Shown: positions 17,795-25,575, numbered from the stretch's first letter. The stretch is DNA of 64,000 nucleotides from Rhabdobacter roseus (GCF_014202275.1 NZ_JACHGF010000002.1:558001-622000), one strand, 5' to 3'. A program made the numbers and translations. Notes: generated by a model not told the origin, from the sequence alone.

Positions 17795-18793
17795 TTGGAA
17801 GAAACCATTCAGGTAAGTATACTGGTAGCAGCCCGCAACGAGGAGGCCAACATTGAGCGCTGTCTGCGCGCGCTGGCCGCGCTTAAGTACCCCACTTACC
17901 AGCTCGAAATCCTGCTCGGCGACGACCACTCCACCGACCGCACGGGTACCTTGGCGCAAGCTTTCATCGCCGACAAACCCCAGTTTCGCTACGTGCGTAT
18001 CAGCCACCAGCTACCCGGCCTGCACGGCAAGGCCAACGTGCTGGCGCAGCTGGGCCAGCGGGCCCGCGGCAAGTACCTGCTCTTCTGCGACGCCGACATC
18101 GCCGTGCCACCCGGCTGGGTGGAAGCGCTGCTGGGGTACTTTACGCCCGATACCGTCGGGGTGGTGGTGGGGCTTACGCGCATAAGGCCCACCAGCTTGT
18201 TGGCTGATTTCCAGTCTATCGAGTGGCTCCTGGCGCTGGGTGGGATGCGGTTGCTCTCCCTCCTGACTATCCCCACCACCGGCATGGGCAACAACATGGC
18301 CGTGACCAGCGAGGCCTACCGGGCCGTGGGCGGCTACGAAACGCTGGGGTTTTCCATCGTGGAAGACTACGCGCTTTACCGGGCCATCATCGAGCGTGGG
18401 TATGCGTTCCGGCAGGCGTACGCGCCGGAGGTAATTGCCGAGTCGGAGCCGGTACCTACCCTACCCGAACTCCTGCGGCAGCGCAAACGTTGGGTAAAAG
18501 GAGCCATGCAAAGCCAGTGGTTTTTGCGGCTGAACTTTCTAGGCGCGGCTTTATTTTTGCCCATACTTATGCTGCTGCTGGTTTGGAATCCCTGGTTAGG
18601 TACCTGTCTGGCGGCGGCGCACTACCTGTTGCTCACGGCCACAAGTACCTTGGGCTTAATCCTGCTACGGCAGCGGGATCTTGGGAAAACGCTCCCCTTT
18701 TTTTGGTTTTATTTTGTCATAAATAGCACCCTGATGTTGCTCAACTACCTCCGACCCTCCCCCACCGTTTGGAAGGGTCGGGAGTACGTTTAA
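17795..18793 (+). CDS. Family 2 glycosyltransferase, second copy
   Basis: The 332-residue product begins at a TTG codon (MEETIQVSILVAARNEE); no ATG gives a full GT-A domain. Motifs are LVAARNEEANIE, LLGDDHSTDRT, FCDADIAVP, a conserved GNNMAV block, VEDYALY as catalytic acidic region and QRKRWVKG. At least two C-terminal membrane helices follow. It resembles the first GT2 but is shorter, so they probably act in succession on one lipid-linked glycan. Start-codon choice is moderately sure. Confidence 0.9.
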   Translation: MEETIQVSILVAARNEEANIERCLRALAALKYPTYQLEILLGDDHSTDRTGTLAQAFIADKPQFRYVRISHQLPGLHGKANVLAQLGQRARGKYLLFCDADIAVPPGWVEALLGYFTPDTVGVVVGLTRIRPTSLLADFQSIEWLLALGGMRLLSLLTIPTTGMGNNMAVTSEAYRAVGGYETLGFSIVEDYALYRAIIERGYAFRQAYAPEVIAESEPVPTLPELLRQRKRWVKGAMQSQWFLRLNFLGAALFLPILMLLLVWNPWLGTCLAAAHYLLLTATSTLGLILLRQRDLGKTLPFFWFYFVINSTLMLLNYLRPSPTVWKGREYV

Positions 18794-18810
18794 AGTACCT
18801 TTGAAAAATA

Positions 18811-19590
18811 ATGATCGAAACGCACGCGCACATTTACGACGAACAGTTTGAGCCCGAACGCGACGCCATGCTCAGCCGCGCCTGGCAGCGGGGCATCGAG
18901 CAGATCTGGATGCCCAACTGCGACCACACCACCGTGAATGGCATGATGCAGCTCGCCGACAAGTACCCCGGCCGCTGCCTGCCCATGATGGGTCTGCACC
19001 CCTGCTACGTGCAGGCAGATTTTGAAAAAGAACTCCAGCTGGTGGAAGACTGGCTCGGGAAGTACCCCTTCCTGGCCGTGGGCGAAATTGGCCTGGATCT
19101 TTTTTGGGATAAAACCTTCCGGGCGCAGCAAGAGGAAGCTTTTCTGATCCAATGCGGCCTGGCGCGCCAGCACAACCTCTGGATCGACATCCACAGCCGC
19201 AACGCCTTCTGGGAAACGATAGCGCTCATTGAGCAGTTTGCCGACCCGGCCCTGACGGGTATTTTCCACTGCTTCACGGGTACTTTAGAAGAAGCCCAAA
19301 AGGCCATCGAGCTGGGTTTCAAGCTGGGCATTGGCGGGGTAGCTACCTTCAAAAACGGCGGGCTCGACCAGGTACTTCCGCACGTGGCGCTGGAACAGCT
19401 CGTGCTCGAAACCGACAGTCCCTACCTGGCTCCGGTACCCTACCGCGGCAAACGCAACGAGCCCGCCTACCTGGATCTGGTGGCGCAGCGCGTGGGCGAC
19501 CTGATGCAGGTACCCAAGGAACAGGTCATGGCCACAACTACCCAAACGGCCCGGTCGCTCGTGGGGCCGAAGGTACTTTCAGCCAGCTAG
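18811..19590 (+). CDS. tatD: TatD-family metal-dependent DNase
   Basis: The 259-residue product has the TatD metal ligands in order: H5-A-H7 at the N-terminus, GEIGLD, a DIHSR block, FHCFTG, and ETDSPYL. Bacterial TatD enzymes are TIM-barrel 3'-5' exonucleases linked to DNA repair and stress. Length is normal for the family. It starts 17 bp after the GT2 gene and may share its transcript. A GTACCTTTG sequence sits only 7 bp before the ATG, too close to act as an ordinary promoter. Confidence 0.9.
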   Translation: MIETHAHIYDEQFEPERDAMLSRAWQRGIEQIWMPNCDHTTVNGMMQLADKYPGRCLPMMGLHPCYVQADFEKELQLVEDWLGKYPFLAVGEIGLDLFWDKTFRAQQEEAFLIQCGLARQHNLWIDIHSRNAFWETIALIEQFADPALTGIFHCFTGTLEEAQKAIELGFKLGIGGVATFKNGGLDQVLPHVALEQLVLETDSPYLAPVPYRGKRNEPAYLDLVAQRVGDLMQVPKEQVMATTTQTARSLVGPKVLSAS

Positions 19591-19638
19591 GTACTTGGCA
19601 AGAGGTACTTTGGCTTTAACACTATTGCATTTTTGGTT

Positions 19639-20712
19639 ATGAACTACAAAACGGTACGCATCAACCCCGTGTCGCCCGCCCCCGGCCGGGCTTCGGTGCT
19701 GGTGATTTATACGGGAGGTACCTTAGGGATGCGGTACGAAACCCAGGGCAAGCAGCTGGTCCCTTTTGAGTTTGAGCACATCATCGAGCGGGTACCCGAG
19801 GTGCAGCGGCTCGACTTCGAGATTACGTTCCTGACCCTGCCCGAGCCCATCGACTCTTCCAACATGAAGCCCGCGATCTGGCTGGAGCTGGCCCGCATCA
19901 TCCACGTCCACTACGCGCAGTACGACAGCTTCGTGATCCTGCACGGCACCGACACCATGGCCTACACGGCCTCCGCCCTAAGCTACCTGCTCGAAGGCCT
20001 CAGCAAGCCCGTGATCCTCACCGGGGCCCAACTACCCATCGGCGTGGCCCGCTCCGACGCCCGCGAGAACTTCATCACGGCCCTGGAGATTGCCGCCGAC
20101 ACGCACCCCAATGGCACGCCCATCGTGAGCGAAGTGTGTATTTATTTCAACTCCAGGCTCCTGCGCGGCAACCGCGCCAAAAAACAGGAGAGCTCCGACT
20201 TCGACGCTTTTCAGTCCGAAAACTACCCCGCCCTGGCCAACGCGGGCGTCCGGATCGATTACAACTGGCCTTACCTCCAGCCCTACCCGGCGGGTACTTT
20301 GCTCCGGCTCCATGCCCAGCTCGACCCCAACGTTACGTTCCTGAAGCTCTTTCCGGGCATTTGTCGGCAGGTGGTGCGCTCCATCCTGCGCATCGAGGGC
20401 CTGCGGGGCGTGGTGCTCGAAACCTTCGGAGCCGGCAACGCCCCCACCGACGCCTGGTTTCTGGAAGAAATCCGGCTGGCCCTGGAGCGCGGCCTGCTGC
20501 TCTTCAACGTGTCGCAGTGCAACGGGGGCCGCGTGACGCAGGGCCAGTACCAAACCAGCAAGTACCTCCAGGAAATTGGCGTGGTGAGCGGCACCGATAT
20601 TACGGCCGAAGCGGCCATTACCAAAATGATGTATGTCTTTGGTAACGAGCCCGATCACCACCAGCACGCCCAGTTGCTGGGTACTTCGCTACGCGGAGAA
20701 ATGAGTCATTGA
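19639..20712 (+). CDS. ansA: Type I L-asparaginase
   Basis: The enzyme hydrolyses L-asparagine to aspartate and ammonia in the cytoplasm. The 357-residue product has both threonine-site signatures of the family: VIYTGGTLGM, with the nucleophile Thr, and VILHGTDTMAYTASAL. ITGAQ-like LTGAQLPIG and GRSD-like VARSDARENF follow, and a C-terminal GNAP block lies near residue 276. No signal peptide supports the cytoplasmic type. ATG at 19639 is preferred over an in-frame TTG two codons upstream. It is followed by the tRNA-Ser promoter. Confidence 0.92.
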   Translation: MNYKTVRINPVSPAPGRASVLVIYTGGTLGMRYETQGKQLVPFEFEHIIERVPEVQRLDFEITFLTLPEPIDSSNMKPAIWLELARIIHVHYAQYDSFVILHGTDTMAYTASALSYLLEGLSKPVILTGAQLPIGVARSDARENFITALEIAADTHPNGTPIVSEVCIYFNSRLLRGNRAKKQESSDFDAFQSENYPALANAGVRIDYNWPYLQPYPAGTLLRLHAQLDPNVTFLKLFPGICRQVVRSILRIEGLRGVVLETFGAGNAPTDAWFLEEIRLALERGLLLFNVSQCNGGRVTQGQYQTSKYLQEIGVVSGTDITAEAAITKMMYVFGNEPDHHQHAQLLGTSLRGEMSH

Positions 20713-20713
20713 T

Positions 20714-20743
20714 TTGCAGAAGCACTAAATTACGTTATCTTTG
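20714..20743 (+). promoter_or_regulatory. Promoter of tRNA-Ser
   Basis: TTTG at 20713-20716 and TATCTTTG at 20736-20743 are separated by exactly 19 nt, a textbook Bacteroidota sigma-A promoter. Transcription would start around 20750, ten bases before the tRNA. Confidence 0.8.
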
Positions 20744-20760
20744 CACCCGCTTCCCCAAAC

Positions 20761-20847
<87 letters not shown>

Positions 20848-20864
20848 CAAAATGCCTTTAAAAG

Positions 20865-20894
20865 CCCGCTATACGCACAGTATAGCGGGTTTTT
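20865..20894 (+). terminator. Terminator of tRNA-Ser
   Basis: CCCGCTATAC pairs perfectly with GTATAGCGGG around a 5-nt loop and is followed by TTTTT (20890-20894). Confidence 0.9.
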
Positions 20895-20965
20895 AGCATT
20901 TAATGTATCCTATTTTGTACCTTAGGGTTAATAATTGGTGTATCCTAATTCAGAAAATAATAAAT

Positions 20966-21726
20966 ATGAGAATTTTAAGTGAGTACGAAAAAAAACTTTG
21001 CAATAAAATTTTAGGAGGAAGTACTGATAATAATTTTCTTGCAAACGTTATTGATAGCGATTTAGATGGCAGTAAAATTGAAATAAATAAACAAATAAAA
21101 CAGTAACAATATACTTTGATCATGGGACAGAAGAAAACATTCCTATATTTGATCTAGTCAGGGTACATGATGTTTTAAAGGTCATTGTTACTGCAATAAA
21201 ACTTATTAAAGATCTAGAAAAAGAGTCTCTTTTAATTTTATACTCTAACTCCCAATTTGATAATACCTTCACTTTTGGTCCAGGATCAGACATTATAAAC
21301 TTTTTGGGGTATGATATACCTGATATTGATATTTCCAATAACCTAATTGATCTTTGCACCAAAAACATAATTGTAACTGATGAATTTAGAAGATTTGTAA
21401 AAAGTGGATACATAGCGCGTGATGAACAAAGGTTCACGAAACAAATAAAAACATCTATTAAATCACTCACAATATCAACTTTCGCTTTATTATTGTCAGT
21501 TGGGTTTAATGTATATAATACGTACCAAAATTTAAAGGAGAAACCTAATATTACTACTTTAGAAAAAAAACAAATAGACACATTAGTACACCATCTTCAA
21601 CTACTTCAACAAAGTTTAGATAGTCTTAAAGAAGCATCTACGAAAAAGGAGCATATTCAAAGTCAAGTATATAAAGAGCAAAAAAACCAAGACCAAGTAA
21701 ATCCAAATAGATTTATTAAAAAATAA
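20966..21726 (+). pseudogene. Frameshifted gene for a C-terminally membrane-anchored protein
   Basis: From the ATG at 20966 the frame encodes MRILSEYEKKLCNKILGGST ... SKIEINKQ and stops at 21104-21106. The next frame is open from 21091 without a start (TVTIYFDHGTEENIPIFDLV ...) and runs to 21726. Joined near 21091-21104, within the A-rich tract AAATAAATAAACAAATAAAA, they give a protein of about 250 residues. The second half has one membrane helix (STFALLLSVGFNVY) followed by a Gln/Lys-rich coiled coil. No family is recognised. This is a one-base indel, a sequencing error in an A-rich stretch, or less likely programmed slippage. Confidence 0.7.
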
Positions 21727-21909
21727 GTACGCCTGTAAATATTTTTTAAAGGACATAACATTTTTTGCCCTTTATGCCTCCCTAAACCCCTTCTATAAGG
21801 AGGTGGTTTCATGGATTGATCGCACGTCAATATATATTTATGGCAATACCTTTTGAAGAATCTTTTTATGCCTATATTAAGTATCTATTAAAATAAAAGC
21901 ACTTATAAA

Positions 21910-22584
21910 ATGAAAATTGAAGAAAAAAAGAAGGGTATAATTGGCCTCCTCCTTTGGCTAATTATTTTCGGGGTTGGACTCGCCATTTACGCCCTTTTTT
22001 TCAAAAAATATGATATTCTTGTTAGCTCATTGGCTTTAATTATCTCTACAATATCTGCATCATTTGCCTACGAAGTAATTTTTCGAGATGCAATTAATAA
22101 ATTACCTCATGTAATAGTTGAATTTGATGGAGAAAGCAGGTATCAAATTTGGCAATTAGTTTTTAAAAACATAGGTGGAAGTACGGCTTATAATATAAGA
22201 TTATCTTGGCACAAATCATAATACATTACTACCATTATTCAACCTTTAAATAATGAAAATGAAGTAATTTCAATTCATAAAGAAGAATTATTCAATAGAA
22301 TAATTTGCTTAGAAAAAGGAGCTAATCATTATATTTGGATCGATACAATGAAACAATTCTATGAACGGAATAGTCCTGCAAATTTTATCGCAAGGATTTC
22401 TTTCGATGATCATCCATTTAATGGAACTACTAGATATATAGATATACCATTATCAGTAGAAGAACATCGTAGAACCTTGTATCATACAAACGAAAAGACA
22501 TATACTGATTTTAAATTCCAGAAAATACCAAAAATCCTTGAGGATATAGTTAAAGAGCTAAAAAGAATTAACAAAGATTCATAA
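21910..22584 (+). pseudogene. Membrane protein gene interrupted by one in-frame stop
   Basis: The frame from the ATG at 21910 encodes two N-terminal membrane helices (GLLLWLIIFGVGLAIYALFF and VSSLALIISTISASFAY) and a soluble part (HVIVEFDGES, WQLVFKNIGGSTAYNIRLSW), then meets TAA at 22219-22221. The same frame continues without any further stop to 22584 (TTIIQPLNNENEVISIHKEE ... LKRINKDS), giving 224 codons in all. The FKNIGGSTAYNI element is typical of small membrane proteins with a beta-sandwich of unknown function. It is probably a recent nonsense pseudogene; an independent downstream start at 22348 is less likely. Confidence 0.75.
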
Positions 22585-22621
22585 CGGTATTATTGATCCG
22601 TGAGTTAGTTTATAAAGCCTC

Positions 22622-22676
22622 CCCGTGCGGCGTCCGCTCCTGGAAGGAGGGACTGAGTGAGCGGACGCCGCGCGGG
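22622..22676. repeat. GC-rich 18-bp hairpin
   Basis: GCGGCGTCCGCTC (22627-22639) pairs perfectly with GAGCGGACGCCGC (22659-22671). Five further outer pairs, one of them G-T, extend the stem to 18 bp around a 19-nt loop. It is the only GC-rich block in about 3 kb of AT-rich DNA. No U-tract follows, so it is not a standard terminator. Confidence 0.8.
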
Positions 22677-22714
22677 TGTAAAGAGCACAAAACTCACATC
22701 CCTAAGAAAAATAT

Positions 22715-22826
22715 TTACAGACTTACTCACTCATCAATAAAGGGAAAGCCATCAAGATTTTTACAAGCTGATTTAAGAATTAATAACTAATTATCACTTT
22801 TTATTGATGTGTGAGTAAACCTGTAA
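22715..22826. repeat. 27-bp imperfect inverted repeat pair
   Basis: Left arm 22715-22741 begins TTACAGACTTACTCACTCAT and right arm 22800-22826 is its reverse complement with about three differences; 58 nt lie between them. Such an arrangement fits the ends of a miniature inverted-repeat element or a long RNA hairpin. Confidence 0.65.
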
Positions 22827-22975
22827 TTGTTTTCCCACTTTAGAGGCCATAAGCCCTTTACACTCGGTAAGGAAAGCCACCCCCTTAGTCCCTACGTAGG
22901 CAATAGGCTTTCCCTCTAAAAAGAAAGTTTCACAAATTAATTAATGCAGAAACAACTTAACATTCGCATATTATA

Positions 22976-23761
22976 ATGAACATTCAAGCTCATGGAACTT
23001 TCATTATTGCTATTATTTGTCGAGATGGCATTTTAATGGCCTCAGATTCAAGGTCCGCTTTCACCTTGGATCATGATGAATTAAACGAATTTGGAAGAAA
23101 AAAACATACAGTTTATGCCTATTATGATAATTCCAAAAAAATATTTCCTATTGGTAATTTTCAAATCGGCTTCATCGGGGTCTCTATGATGGGGAATAAA
23201 TATTTCAGTGAAATAACTAGCGACTTTTCTAAAAAACAAAAAGACTTGTTTTATGCAGAAGAAACCTTTGAACACTTTATAAACTATTTGAAAAACGATT
23301 TAAATATTGCTGAAAATACAATTTACGATGAGAACCAATACATTATTGCTGGTTACGAAAATGAATGTCCTGTAATTTTTGGACATGCTTATACAGGAGC
23401 AGTAAAAAATATACAAATTGGTGGTGCCATATACTCCGATTTAGATTTTAAGCCTTTTTTAACGAAACCAAATGATGTTGGACTTTATTGCAAGGATTTA
23501 GCGCCCTATTTGGAAGCTAATATTCGCAAATATGCAATCTATAAAAATGACAACATGATTGGCGGTCCTTTTTATATAATTCAAATCAATCCAGATAACT
23601 CGACAACTACAATTAAACAATTTAAACCTTACTACCATAAAACCTACAAAGAAATGGCAGAATTAATATTTAGAAATGAAATTAAAATGACTTACTTATT
23701 TCAAAACTCTAAAGAATTACTTTTTAATACTTTAATAGAAGGAATAAAACTCGGATATTAA
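22976..23761 (+). CDS. Orphan proteasome-like Ntn hydrolase
   Basis: The 261-residue product begins MNIQAHGTFIIAIICRDGIL then MASDSR. This matches the start of proteasome beta subunits: a Gly before Thr8 (the N-terminal nucleophile after self-cleavage), a strand, a turn RDG, and D24, which is position 17 counted from Thr8, the conserved Asp of the family. A Lys block KKIFPIGNFQIGFIGV (K54/K55) resembles the Lys33 region, with about 15 extra residues before it. The rest alternates strands and helices as in that fold. No ATPase or second subunit is encoded nearby. A free-standing peptidase or amidase is possible; the substrate is unknown. AT-rich, in the island. Confidence 0.65.
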   Translation: MNIQAHGTFIIAIICRDGILMASDSRSAFTLDHDELNEFGRKKHTVYAYYDNSKKIFPIGNFQIGFIGVSMMGNKYFSEITSDFSKKQKDLFYAEETFEHFINYLKNDLNIAENTIYDENQYIIAGYENECPVIFGHAYTGAVKNIQIGGAIYSDLDFKPFLTKPNDVGLYCKDLAPYLEANIRKYAIYKNDNMIGGPFYIIQINPDNSTTTIKQFKPYYHKTYKEMAELIFRNEIKMTYLFQNSKELLFNTLIEGIKLGY

Positions 23762-24387
23762 TCAGGCGAGTATAATACATAGTGATCACTGAGGTAGACT
23801 ATAACACTATTGGCTTATAAATTATTCTTTTTAATTTCTGGATGTAAAAACACCTTATAGTTCTTATCAAACTTATTCATATTAACAATATACTATTACT
23901 ATTTAGAAACACCCCTGTTTTAAGATGGTTCTAAATCATCTCAATGAAGCTAACTTTTGTAGTTTTATGATTGGGATACTGAATAACAAATAGCCGCAAT
24001 TCCCCTTTTTCATCCGGCACCAAATACCAGGGTACCATCAAATTCCGACGTATATAGATAGGGATTCGGCGGTTCTTCCACCGGGTTTGATGGGTCATAA
24101 TACGGGTAAAGGCCGCTTCTCCGGCCTGCTTTCCTGCTTCCATTGCTGGGCCATGGATTAAAAAAGTGTCACTCTGATTCCCTCTCTCCTACTTGAAATT
24201 AACCTTATTCCCAGTAGGTACTTTTGAAGTAACAAAAGCTTGCTCTTTGGTTCGGAGTGACACGTCCATTTGCAGTTGATGCCCCTTCTCCTTCTCTACC
24301 AGTCGATGGCCGGAATGATGCTGCCTGAATGCAACTCCAGGCGCACCAAGATACTTTCGTTAGGCTTTCAACGGTTATTCAATCTAC
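23762..24387. other. Island border region, degraded coding remnants only
   Basis: The first 170 bp are AT-rich with no feature. From 23931 on, minus-strand frames with protein-like composition but repeated stops are visible (see the separate entry). GTAGGTACTTTT at 24215 is the first RRGTACYY word after the island. Confidence 0.5.
23931..24191 (-). pseudogene. Probable remnant of an unrecognised gene
   Basis: A minus-strand frame from an ATG at 24143 encodes 70 residues (KNRRIPIYIRRNLMVPWYLV, KGELRLFVIQYPNHKTTKVS) with protein-like composition. The frame stays open upstream to a TAG at 24189-24191, and beyond that stop the same frame again reads coherently (QMDVSLRTKEQAFVTSKVPT). This suggests a longer gene broken by at least one stop. 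No family recognised. Confidence 0.3.
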
Positions 24388-24792
24388 TCAGAGCTCCACG
24401 CCGAGTAATTTTTGGCCTAGTTCATGCAAGGCGGTTTCTATTTTCTTCACCTGGGCCGGGCGAGGCTGTTTTAGCCCTGAGGCGTAATGTTGTAGCTGTT
24501 TACGGTTGATACCCGTTAGGCGCGCTACGCCGGAATAGGGAATTATGTCTTTCAGCTCGTGCAGCAGAGCAGAAACATCCAGTTTAAACTCCAATTCATA
24601 GTCTCTTTTGAAGGTATCAGGGATTGGATCGCCGTCCGCTAAGCTACCTTCTACGTGCAGAGCCACCGCTTCGGCTATATTATCCTTAATGGCTTCAAAA
24701 GTAGCACCCGTCGATATACATCCGGGCAATTCAGGGAGGTAGGCGTTGTAATTCTTGCCTGTATGTGAAATAATTACCAAGCTCTTTTCCAT
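24388..24792 (-). CDS. hicB: HicB-type antitoxin with C-terminal HTH
   Basis: The 134-residue product has the HicB partial RNase H-like fold in residues 1-75 (YNAYLPELPGCISTGATFEA, DNIAEAVALHVEG). A helix-turn-helix follows near the C-terminus (GVARLTGINRKQLQHYASGL). It neutralises HicA by blocking its RNA-binding surface and, through the HTH, represses the operon. It lies 23 bp after hicA on the same strand. The palindrome upstream of hicA is the likely binding site. Confidence 0.92.
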   Translation of the reverse strand: MEKSLVIISHTGKNYNAYLPELPGCISTGATFEAIKDNIAEAVALHVEGSLADGDPIPDTFKRDYELEFKLDVSALLHELKDIIPYSGVARLTGINRKQLQHYASGLKQPRPAQVKKIETALHELGQKLLGVEL

Positions 24793-24815
24793 AATGTTTT
24801 AAAGGAATACGAAGT

Positions 24816-25010
24816 CTATTTCAAATCTGCCTGTTTCAAGATAGAAGCTACCACAAAGTGATCCAGTTCGTGATTTTTTCCATGATCCGGTACTGTCACT
24901 TTCCCTGGCTTCGTCTGGTGGCTGTACTGCCTGTGGCTACCGCGCTGGTTTTTAAGGTACCAACCGTCCGCCTCCAGCATTTTGATAATATCTTTTACTT
25001 TTTTTCTCAT
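24816..25010 (-). CDS. hicA: HicA-type mRNA interferase toxin
   Basis: The 64-residue product from the ATG at 25010 has the double-stranded-RNA-binding-like HicA fold: KDIIKMLEADGWYLKNQRGS, with the catalytic His in RGSHRQY, then GKVTVPDHGKNHEL. HicA cleaves mRNA when free of HicB. An in-frame TTG nine codons upstream lies inside the promoter region and is rejected. Order toxin-antitoxin is the common hicAB arrangement. Confidence 0.92.
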   Translation of the reverse strand: MRKKVKDIIKMLEADGWYLKNQRGSHRQYSHQTKPGKVTVPDHGKNHELDHFVVASILKQADLK

Positions 25011-25034
25011 CGAAGCGTCTTCATGCTCGCTGTA

Positions 25035-25059
25035 CAAAGATAGCCAATTGGCTATCTTT
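25035..25059 (-). promoter_or_regulatory. hicAB promoter box and 24-bp palindromic operator
   Basis: Bases 25036-25059 form a perfect 24-bp palindrome (half-site AAAGATAGCCAA). Its hicA-proximal end contains TATCTTTG on the minus strand (25042-25035), an exact TAnnTTTG promoter box placed about 25 nt before the hicA ATG. A repressor bound to the palindrome would cover the -7 box, consistent with HicB autoregulation. Confidence 0.78.
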
Positions 25060-25160
25060 TAAGATAAACAATGTTATTTTTTATTCCACTTTTCTTAAAT
25101 AGGCGCCTGATGGGTAAGGGGAAATTGGTCAGGTACGCCAGCTGCCCTTGTCCTATTCAA

Positions 25161-25505
25161 CTACCCTCCCACGCCCGCCGCCGCCATCAGGTACTCGCCG
25201 TAGGCCGTTAACTGGTCGAGGATGGGCAGGGCGCGCTGGGCTTTTGCGGTGAGCGCGTACTCTACGCGAGGAGGCTTTTCGCGGTAGAGGGTGCGGGTAA
25301 TCATGCCCTTTTTCTCCAGCTCACGCAGCTGGGTATTAAGCATTTTGTGGGAGATGTGAGGAATGCGCTCCTTCAAGTCGCCGTAGCGAACGGGGCCGTG
25401 GCGGAGGCTCAGCAGGATGGGGATTTTCCAGGTACCTCCCAGGTGGGCCATGGCAAATTCCACGGGGCTGTAGTAAAGCCGGTGTTCGTGTCGGAAATCT
25501 TTCAT
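25161..25505 (-). CDS. HxlR-family regulator
   Basis: The 114-residue winged-helix protein shows the HxlR pattern: CxP-less start YYSPVEFAMAHLGGTWKIPI, then LLSLRHGPVRYGDLKERIP, HISHKMLNTQLRELEKKGMI as recognition helix and YREKPPRVEYALT as wing. The Cys near residue 13 typical of redox-sensing HxlR members is replaced by Ser, so direct thiol sensing is unlikely. No target gene is obvious; the neighbour on the same strand is a polytopic membrane protein 70 bp upstream. Confidence 0.92.
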   Translation of the reverse strand: MKDFRHEHRLYYSPVEFAMAHLGGTWKIPILLSLRHGPVRYGDLKERIPHISHKMLNTQLRELEKKGMITRTLYREKPPRVEYALTAKAQRALPILDQLTAYGEYLMAAAGVGG

Positions 25506-25575
25506 GCGCTAAAATTACCCGTTGATTAATCACCAAAGTACCCCCGGCGGAAGAAAATACAACGACTTGCGTCCG

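Larger units (their letters stand above)
22585..22975. other. Repeat-rich spacer inside the island
   Basis: This 391-bp stretch holds no supported gene. It contains a GC-rich hairpin, a 27-bp imperfect inverted repeat pair, and an AGGGAAAGCC / GGCTTTCCCT pair at 22741-22750 and 22907-22916. A 65-codon frame crossing the hairpin is an artefact of the repeat. Confidence 0.7.
20848..23930 (+). mobile_element. Small AT-rich genomic island behind tRNA-Ser
   Basis: Base composition falls sharply immediately after the tRNA terminator and returns around 23.95-24.2 kb. The segment holds two interrupted genes, one intact orphan Ntn hydrolase and a repeat-rich spacer. It contains no RRGTACYY word by my reading, against several per kb on both sides. 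No integrase gene and no convincing copy of the tRNA 3' end at the right side was found, so the entry mechanism and the exact right border are unknown. Confidence 0.7.

Noticed and set aside
18796-18803. TACCTTTG as promoter of tatD
   Set aside because: The box ends 7 bp before the ATG and has no upstream TTG at proper spacing; a leaderless transcript would be needed. The global GTAC word explains it.
21120-21581. 153-codon minus-strand frame in the island
   Set aside because: It is antisense to the frameshifted plus-strand gene; the plus strand gives the more protein-like sequence with a membrane helix and coiled coil.
22593-22790. 65-codon plus-strand frame over the GC-rich hairpin
   Set aside because: It is composed of repeat DNA, has no family pattern and its composition shifts abruptly within the frame.
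24175-24185. GATTCCCTCTCTCC as a second copy of the tRNA-Ser 3' end (att site)
   Set aside because: The match to GAATCCCTTCCTCTCT needs gaps and is too short to support an attachment site.
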